The translations under genes and the position numbers were made by a program. From Bin87 sp965220105 (GTDB lineage: Bacteria; Chloroflexota; Dehalococcoidia; Lucifugimonadales; UBA3495), in assembly GCA_965220105.1 (NCBI GenBank), contig OZ244811.1, positions 2,666,001 to 2,730,000 of the forward strand: DNA of 64,000 nucleotides. The letters run 5' to 3'. The notes under the pieces are model-generated. The model was not told where the DNA came from, did not search any database, and saw nothing but the letters and a program-made list of their open reading frames with translations. How positions within the stretch are numbered: the first letter of the stretch is position 1; each line of letters starts with the position of its first letter. This document shows positions 59,298 to 64,000 of the stretch, one piece after another.

Positions 59298-59461
59298 CCC
59301 ACGTCAGCATCGACGCGGAGGGTCTTCTAGGAGATGCGGATGATCGCTTGAACATCGGGGCGGAGATAGCCTACTTTGGCGTGGCCCTGGGTTTACAGAC
59401 GTTGCGAGTCGCACAAGCCGGACTTGGCATCCGACGATATGAAGAAAGGAAGGACGCGTAG
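59298..59461 (+). pseudogene. Displaced 3' end of the TIM-barrel-like gene
   Basis: In frame it reads HVSIDAEGLLGDADDRLNIG and on to a stop at 59461. The first 18 residues match HVSIDAEGRLRDGDDRLDV at the end of the protein encoded by 57805-58563. The match starts abruptly at CCCACGTCAGCAT (59298-59310), which is identical to 58457-58469. It lies beyond the toxin-antitoxin genes. No start belongs to it. Confidence 0.65.
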
Positions 59462-60220
59462 GTGATGGATTGGACTGATTTGCAGCAGCGGTGCGCGACT
59501 TGCATGCATTTTTGGCCTGACGATCCGCTGGACCCAGGCGGTATCGGGTCATGCAATCTCACGGAACATCAAAAAATTCCTACTTCTAGACCTTCCGGAT
59601 ACGTCAGTTCGCTCGAACGTGAGGATTTAGGCGAAGTGCCATGGTGGGAGTATGGCGATTTCACTGAACCCCCAGCTGATGAAGGGCAAGCGGCTTTCGC
59701 CATGGCGATGTACCATGAAGCTGTCGGCGGTTATGCTCATGACGGTCTCGACATAACAGACATAGCGCAGGTGCGGACTGTCGTCCGTGTCAACGGTAGC
59801 ACCGATTGGTGCAAAAGATACGCGCCTATAGGATCAACTAAGCTACCAAAAAACTGGACCACTTCTCATACGCTGTGGGAAATTGCTGGCGCGGAGATTG
59901 CTTATTTTCTGATTGAGCACTTGGACGAAAAATTCAATCCTCTTGCGTTGCAAGAATATATTGATGCAATGTATTACGACGACTGGTATGAACTTGGCGA
60001 GTATATTTACGTGATCCAGTTCAAAGACCGGTCGTTGGCAATGTTTGAATATGCCACTGCTGAAAAGGATCAAGTATTGGTCACCATCGATTATCAATGG
60101 GCTTTTGCTCAGGACAATGGTATGCGCCATGTGGATACAAGGGAGGATGGTCCCGGTGCTATCATAATCGACTGGACTGGCGAAAATCTTACTGAACGGC
60201 CGAGATCCCAAGAAAGCTAA
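59462..60220 (+). CDS. Hypothetical protein with an N-terminal cysteine cluster
   Basis: A 252-aa acidic protein with start GTG 59462 or ATG 59465. Cysteines in RCATCMHFWPDD, GSCNLTE and TDWCKRYAP could bind a metal near the N-terminus. The rest is rich in aromatic and acidic residues (DDWYELGEYIYVIQFKDRS) and lacks a recognised fold. Base composition from 59.8 kb on is more AT-rich than in the flanking metabolic genes, a sign of transfer. No partner is evident. Confidence 0.55.
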   Translation: MMDWTDLQQRCATCMHFWPDDPLDPGGIGSCNLTEHQKIPTSRPSGYVSSLEREDLGEVPWWEYGDFTEPPADEGQAAFAMAMYHEAVGGYAHDGLDITDIAQVRTVVRVNGSTDWCKRYAPIGSTKLPKNWTTSHTLWEIAGAEIAYFLIEHLDEKFNPLALQEYIDAMYYDDWYELGEYIYVIQFKDRSLAMFEYATAEKDQVLVTIDYQWAFAQDNGMRHVDTREDGPGAIIIDWTGENLTERPRSQES

Positions 60221-60259
60221 GGTCCGAACTCATGGTAGACGCTCGTTGAGTTAGAACGT

Positions 60260-60696
60260 GTGAAACTCTACCCCATCGGCTTCACCAAGAAATCCGCCGC
60301 CGATTTTTTGGCCTGCTTCGCGAATCAGGCGCGAAGCGCGTGGTGGAAATTCGCCTTCGTAACACCTCCGTTCTGTCCGGCTTTGTCAAGAAAAGCGATC
60401 TGCCGTGGTTTCTGAGTGAGCTTTGCGGCATTGACTACATCCACTTGCCCCGTCTGTCAGCAACCGACGCGCTGTTGGACGCATATCGAAAGAAGCGCAT
60501 AACCTGGGACATTTACGAACCCCATTTCAACGCCCCGATTGAGCGCCGCCTCATCCAAGCCGCCATCCCACACGATATAATCGTCGATAGCTGCCTGCTG
60601 TGCAGCGAGGACAAGCCAGACCGCTGCCACCGCCGGCTGGTTGCCGAATACCTCAACCGGCATTGGGGCAACGTCGAAATCGTACATTTGGGATGA
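60260..60696 (+). pseudogene. DUF488 protein with a -1 frameshift at a slippery T run
   Basis: From GTG 60260 the frame reads VKLYPIGFTKKSAADF, the standard DUF488 start. After TTTTTT (60304-60309) the matching continuation (GLLRESGAKRVVEIRLRNTS, then DYIHLPRLSATDALLDAYR and the cysteine-rich CLLCSEDKPDRCHRRLVAEY) is in the -1 frame to a stop at 60696. The heptamer T-TTT-TTG at 60304-60310 is in the right phase for -1 ribosomal slippage, so this may be an expressed gene, a mutated one, or a sequencing error in a homopolymer. Confidence 0.75.
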
Positions 60697-60711
60697 ACGG
60701 AGGGAACCAAC

Positions 60712-61662
60712 ATGACAGCAGTCAATACGGTATTGGGGACGGTGGATTCCGCCGACCTGGGATTCACCCTGAGCCACGAGCACATCACGCTGGGTGCGGC
60801 CGGCACGGCGGCCACCTATCCTGGATACCAGGACATGGCGGCCATCGCCGAAGGGGCGACGGCGGCGCTCACCGAAGCCTACCAGGGCGGCGTCCGAACT
60901 ATCATCGACGTTACCACCCTGGACCTGGGTCGGGACGTTGCCATGATGCAGGAAGTGAGCCGACGAACGGGCGTCCACGTCATCGGTTGCACCGGCAACC
61001 ACCTCGCCATTCCGCGCATCTTCTGGGGCGCGCCGGTGGACAAGGTCGCAGCCCTGTTCATCGAGGAAATCGAGGAGGGCATCGAGGATACCGGCGTCAA
61101 GGCCGGCATCATCAAGGTGGCCAGCGACCGAGGCGGCGTTACCGAGAACGAGGAGATCGTCCTGCGCGCGGCGGCCCGGGCCTGCAACGCCACTGGCACA
61201 CGCATCAGTACCCATACCTGGTCGCCCGACCGGGTTGGCGAGCAGCAGGTCCGTATCCTGAAGGAAGAGGGCGTTGATCTCAATAGGGTGTACATCGGCC
61301 ACAGCAATGACGATACCGACGTGGGTTACCTGACCGGCCTGCTGGACGAAGGAGTCTGGCTGGGTCTTGACCGCTATCCCGGGGGGCGGACTCCCGAAAC
61401 TCCGCGGTGGGAAGCGCGCACCGAAGTGGTCAAGCAGCTCATCGACGCCGGATGGGCGCACCGTCTGATGCTGTCCCACGACCACTCGACGCCGGTGGTG
61501 CAGCCCTCGGAGGAACTGCGACGGGAGCGGGAAGCCTTCAATCCCGACGGCTACCTGTTCATCACGCGCAACGTGCTGCCGCGTCTCCTGGAGTTGGGCG
61601 CTACCCAGGCCGACGTGGATGCCATCATGGTGGACAACCCGCGCGATTTCTTTACCGACTAA
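60712..61662 (+). CDS. Phosphotriesterase-family hydrolase (lactonase-like)
   Basis: A 316-aa amidohydrolase-superfamily barrel. All metal ligands can be placed: FTLSHEHI (HxH), the bridging lysine in GIIKVASD, histidines in ISTHTW and YIGHSND, and the aspartate in MLSHDHST. Family members hydrolyse lactones or phosphotriesters. A clear ATG follows GGAGGGAACCAAC. It is 15 bp after the DUF488 gene and upstream of a flavin oxidoreductase. Confidence 0.9.
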   Translation: MTAVNTVLGTVDSADLGFTLSHEHITLGAAGTAATYPGYQDMAAIAEGATAALTEAYQGGVRTIIDVTTLDLGRDVAMMQEVSRRTGVHVIGCTGNHLAIPRIFWGAPVDKVAALFIEEIEEGIEDTGVKAGIIKVASDRGGVTENEEIVLRAAARACNATGTRISTHTWSPDRVGEQQVRILKEEGVDLNRVYIGHSNDDTDVGYLTGLLDEGVWLGLDRYPGGRTPETPRWEARTEVVKQLIDAGWAHRLMLSHDHSTPVVQPSEELRREREAFNPDGYLFITRNVLPRLLELGATQADVDAIMVDNPRDFFTD

Positions 61663-61674
61663 TGGGCGCGCATT

Positions 61675-61702
61675 GGGCCCCTCTTCCACTGGGAGAGGGG
61701 AT
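61675..61702. repeat. Family R repeat, short copy
   Basis: GCCCCTCTTCCACTGGGAG followed by AGGGGA, a single hairpin arm between two co-directional genes. Confidence 0.55.
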
Positions 61703-61726
61703 GATCGCTTATTAAGGAGGCGTATT

Positions 61727-62605
61727 GTGAATATTGGCTTTTCGCTATCCAACAACCAGGGTTTGACCGACGTGCAGAAGGTGGTGCGAACCGCCGTCCG
61801 CGCCGAGGAGCTGGGCTTCGATTCCGTCTGGGCCAGCGACCACGTGTTCAACGTCAGTTACGTCTATGAACGGCTGGGCAACCGCCCGTACTACGACCCC
61901 ATGACCATCCTGACCTTTGCCGCTGCCCAAACCCAGCGAGTGATGCTGGGTACCAGCGTCCTGGTGCTGCCGTACCACAACCCGATGCGGCTGGCCAAGC
62001 AGGCGGCGACCCTCGACCAACTTTCCGGCGGCCGGCTGGTGCTGGGCGTCGGCGTCGGCGTCATTGACACCGAGCTGGAGGCCATGGGCGTGCCCTTCGC
62101 CGAGCGAGGCGCTTACACCGACGAGTCCATCGCGATAATGAAGACCCTGTGGTGCGAGGACGATCCCCGTCACGACGGGCGCTTCTTCCAGTTTTCGGAT
62201 ATGGCCTTCTCGCCCCGCCCGGTGCGTCCGGAGGGCGTGCCCCTGCTCATCGGCGGCACCAGTCGGGCGGCGATCCGTCGGGCGGCGCGCCACGGCGACG
62301 GCTGGCATCCCACGGCCATGGAGCCCGAGGAGCTGGCCCAGGGCATCCGCTACCTTCACGAACAGGCCGAGCGCGCCGACCGGGACCCGGCGACCATTCC
62401 GGTGTCGGTCAGCGTGCCGTTGCAGGGCGGGAGGCCGGGCCGTTTCACCCTGGGCGCCACGCCGGACGAGATGCGCGCCAACGCCCAGGCCTTCGCCGAC
62501 GTGGGAGTCGCCCGCATCGTAGTGTCACCCTACTCCGGCGACCCGGCGGAGGTATTCCCCGCCATGGAAACCATAGCCAGCGAGGTAATGCCGGCGGTGG
62601 CCTAG
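61727..62605 (+). CDS. LLM-class flavin-dependent oxidoreductase 3 (F420-type, TIGR03619-like)
   Basis: A 292-aa luciferase-like protein. GTG 61727 has AGGAGG 7 nt upstream. Typical segments are NIGFSLSNNQG, AEELGFDSVWASDHVF, GTSVLVLPYHNPMRLAKQ, LSGGRLVLGVGVG and RRAARHGDGWHP, which fit the F420-dependent subgroup. The substrate is unknown. Likely co-transcribed with the phosphotriesterase gene 64 bp upstream, although an R repeat lies between. Confidence 0.9.
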   Translation: MNIGFSLSNNQGLTDVQKVVRTAVRAEELGFDSVWASDHVFNVSYVYERLGNRPYYDPMTILTFAAAQTQRVMLGTSVLVLPYHNPMRLAKQAATLDQLSGGRLVLGVGVGVIDTELEAMGVPFAERGAYTDESIAIMKTLWCEDDPRHDGRFFQFSDMAFSPRPVRPEGVPLLIGGTSRAAIRRAARHGDGWHPTAMEPEELAQGIRYLHEQAERADRDPATIPVSVSVPLQGGRPGRFTLGATPDEMRANAQAFADVGVARIVVSPYSGDPAEVFPAMETIASEVMPAVA

Positions 62606-62625
62606 CGACTCCAAACGGGTGCCGA

Positions 62626-63834
62626 TCAGGGCTTTCTCAAGGGCAGTTCCATTGGTGGGAACCCGGCGGCGCGGTGCTCCTCGAACAGCTGATAGAACTC
62701 TGTAACAGTCATGCCGAAGGCCGCCTCAAACGCCATCTGCCAGGTCGTCCCCGGTTGCAGCAGGCGATAGTAATCGAGGAGCGCACGCTGTCCAGTGTGG
62801 GAGGACAGGAGCTCGGCGGCCATTAGGGAGTACTTGTAAGGCGAACCGCGCACACTGCTGAATCCGTCTTGGGTCTCCATGTCTCGTAGTTGTTTGTCGA
62901 CAATCTTGGCGTGTTCCACGAATCCCCACGGATCTTTCGACTGGCGCTCGGTCTGATATGAGAATACGCCTCCCGCTGACAGTGCCTGATACGCCAGGAA
63001 CTCGGCGATACCCTCGGACAGCCAACGTGGCCCGCCATCGGGAACCTGGCGGTTCGCCCCGCCGACGTTAAGTTGGCTCAGGCGATATTGGTATCCGGAG
63101 TGCACAAGCTCGTGGGCGATTACCTTCATACGTGATTTGCGGGGTCCCTTTGAGTACCACTCTACCGATGCGTTCAGGACTATCCAGCCGCCGGAGGCCA
63201 CCGCTGTACTACCTTGCTCCCAATAGTTTCTGGTCTGTTCCAGACTCCAGCCCGACTCCTTCGAGTAGGCTTCGACCAACTCATCGCCATAGTTGTAGAG
63301 ATAGAACGTGATTCGCCCGTCGATTTGGGGGAGTTCTAACGCCATGACATATTCGTCCATTAGCCGGACCGCTTCGATTGCCTCAGTGCGGTATTCCGAC
63401 GCCACATCATCGCCAATATTCCATTCAACGTAAGGCGGAGAACCGGGTAGGATGGTCGGCTCAGGGGTGGGTGCGGCAGTAGATGTGGGGGCGTGGGTTA
63501 CGGTGGGGCCCGGCGTCGCCGTCAGTGTAGTGGTTGGCACCGGAATAGCTGTCGGCCGCGCCGTTGGCGTGAGCGTTGGCTCGGGTGTTGCGGCGGGTGG
63601 AGTAGTAGGCGTCGCGACCTTCGTCGCGGTCGGTGCGGTGGTGGGTTCCAGGGTCGGCGCCGCGGTCGCCGGCGTTATTGGGATCGCAGTAGCGGAGTAA
63701 GCGGGAGCAGAGGTTGGCGACGCTACCGGCTGGGGCGGTTCCGCCTGACACCCGGCCAACAGAATGGTCGCCACCGCCAGCAGTAGCCAACATTGCAGCA
63801 TTGCCGCTGCGGGCATTCGCCAGTACTGGATCAC
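62626..63834 (-). CDS. Secreted lipoprotein zinc peptidase (gluzincin, peptidase MA-like)
   Basis: A 402-aa lipoprotein. The signal ends in the lipobox LLAGC. Residues 33-130 are a low-complexity Pro/Thr/Ala linker that probably spans the cell envelope. The catalytic domain has VIAHELVHSGYQ (HExxH zinc site) and, 30 residues later, WLSEGIAEFLAY with the third ligand glutamate. GTG 63834 is used because TACACT (63846-63841) ends 6 nt before it, which suggests a leaderless message; ATGs at 63816 and 63801 also precede the signal peptide. Confidence 0.82.
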   Translation of the reverse strand: MIQYWRMPAAAMLQCWLLLAVATILLAGCQAEPPQPVASPTSAPAYSATAIPITPATAAPTLEPTTAPTATKVATPTTPPAATPEPTLTPTARPTAIPVPTTTLTATPGPTVTHAPTSTAAPTPEPTILPGSPPYVEWNIGDDVASEYRTEAIEAVRLMDEYVMALELPQIDGRITFYLYNYGDELVEAYSKESGWSLEQTRNYWEQGSTAVASGGWIVLNASVEWYSKGPRKSRMKVIAHELVHSGYQYRLSQLNVGGANRQVPDGGPRWLSEGIAEFLAYQALSAGGVFSYQTERQSKDPWGFVEHAKIVDKQLRDMETQDGFSSVRGSPYKYSLMAAELLSSHTGQRALLDYYRLLQPGTTWQMAFEAAFGMTVTEFYQLFEEHRAAGFPPMELPLRKP

Positions 63835-63930
63835 GCCGGCAGTGTAGCACTGTGCAGCCGTTGTCTCTCACCGACGGCGGTGCAACAATGTCCACCGACC
63901 CACCACCTCACAATCCGGAGTTGTCTTCAT

Positions 63931-64000
63931 GACTATGCCCACCCCCGCCACCGCTCCCTATGGTTCCTGGCGCTCGCCCATCACCGCCGATGCCATCGTC
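63931..64000 (+). CDS. S9-family peptidase, N-terminal fragment (runs off the window)
   Basis: Only 23 codons are present. They read TAPYGSWRSPITADAIV after a short polar start, which is the typical beginning of S9 (dipeptidyl/acylaminoacyl) peptidases in many bacteria. The ATG at 63931 is a reasonable start. It is divergent from the lipoprotein gene with 96 bp between. The catalytic domain is outside the window, so the family call rests on this short match. Confidence 0.6.

Noticed and set aside
63452..63700. 82-aa Gly/Val-rich plus-strand frame
   Set aside because: Reverse complement of the Pro/Thr-rich linker of the lipoprotein peptidase.
1..64000. CRISPR arrays, tRNA and rRNA genes
   Set aside because: Looked for regularly spaced repeats and for tRNA T-arm patterns; the only repeated units are families R and T and short local repeats, none with CRISPR spacing.

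Overview
The window looks like a chromosomal piece of a high-GC Chloroflexota genome, most likely a Dehalococcoidia/SAR202-type lineage. This is an inference from gene content; there is no rRNA in the window. It rests on three luciferase-like flavin oxidoreductases, paired CaiB/BaiF CoA-transferases, an adenylylsulfate reductase pair, a solute-binding lipoprotein with a VTRE(V/I)-repeat linker, and two families of intergenic palindromic repeats. I found no tRNA, rRNA, CRISPR array, transposase or integrase.

Layout. 1-6.5 kb: 3' end of a NuoF-like gene, a bifunctional Rel (p)ppGpp enzyme, an SLC13 anion transporter and an acetyl-CoA synthetase-like ligase. 6.5-8.8 kb: accessory genes (HicAB, an orphan HsdR-N-type nuclease, two tandem antitoxin-like proteins). 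8.9-16.2 kb: UspA, then a ferric iron ABC system (permease and binding protein on the minus strand, ATPase divergent on the plus strand) next to a DtxR-family regulator. 16.2-24 kb, minus strand: TPP-enzyme subunits of the sulfopyruvate decarboxylase type (one copy with a destroyed cofactor motif), an amidohydrolase, a frameshifted TfoX-like gene, a mycothiol/DinB-type protein, and aprA and aprB with two duplicated HEPN/PaREP1-like genes between them. 24-31.3 kb: lepA, MazF-like toxin plus a single-chain restriction-modification enzyme, an internally duplicated unknown protein and a DinB protein. 31.4-39.5 kb: membrane protein, two tandem MFS transporters, an AlbA_2/HATPase protein, asparaginase, a phosphoesterase and a winged-helix regulator behind a PHO-box-like array. 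39.6-48.7 kb: P450, a RusA plus nuclease-HEPN bicistron, two CoA-transferases, a cyclase, an MFS exporter and a flavin oxidoreductase. 48.7-60.7 kb: a mosaic of accessory genes (two paralogous SF2 helicases, TPR protein, Uma2, three toxin-antitoxin-like modules, DUF488) interleaved with metabolic genes. 60.7-64 kb: phosphotriesterase, flavin oxidoreductase, secreted lipoprotein peptidase and the start of an S9 peptidase.

How it works together. The metabolic genes suggest an aerobic heterotroph that activates organic acids (two AMP-forming ligases, CoA-transferases), oxidises organic compounds with flavin and P450 enzymes, and may release and oxidise sulfite from organosulfonates. Iron uptake sits beside its probable metal-responsive repressor.

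The most unusual theme is how accessory genes sit in the chromosome. Again and again a defence or toxin gene starts within a few bases to a few tens of bases of the stop codon of a co-directional metabolic gene. In two cases a diverged copy of the 3' end of that same metabolic gene lies on the far side of the accessory genes, as if cassettes enter at gene 3' ends and displace the old terminus. The best candidates for undescribed systems are the RusA/nuclease-HEPN bicistron, the helicase-DUF4357 protein and the aprB-HEPN-HEPN-aprA operon.
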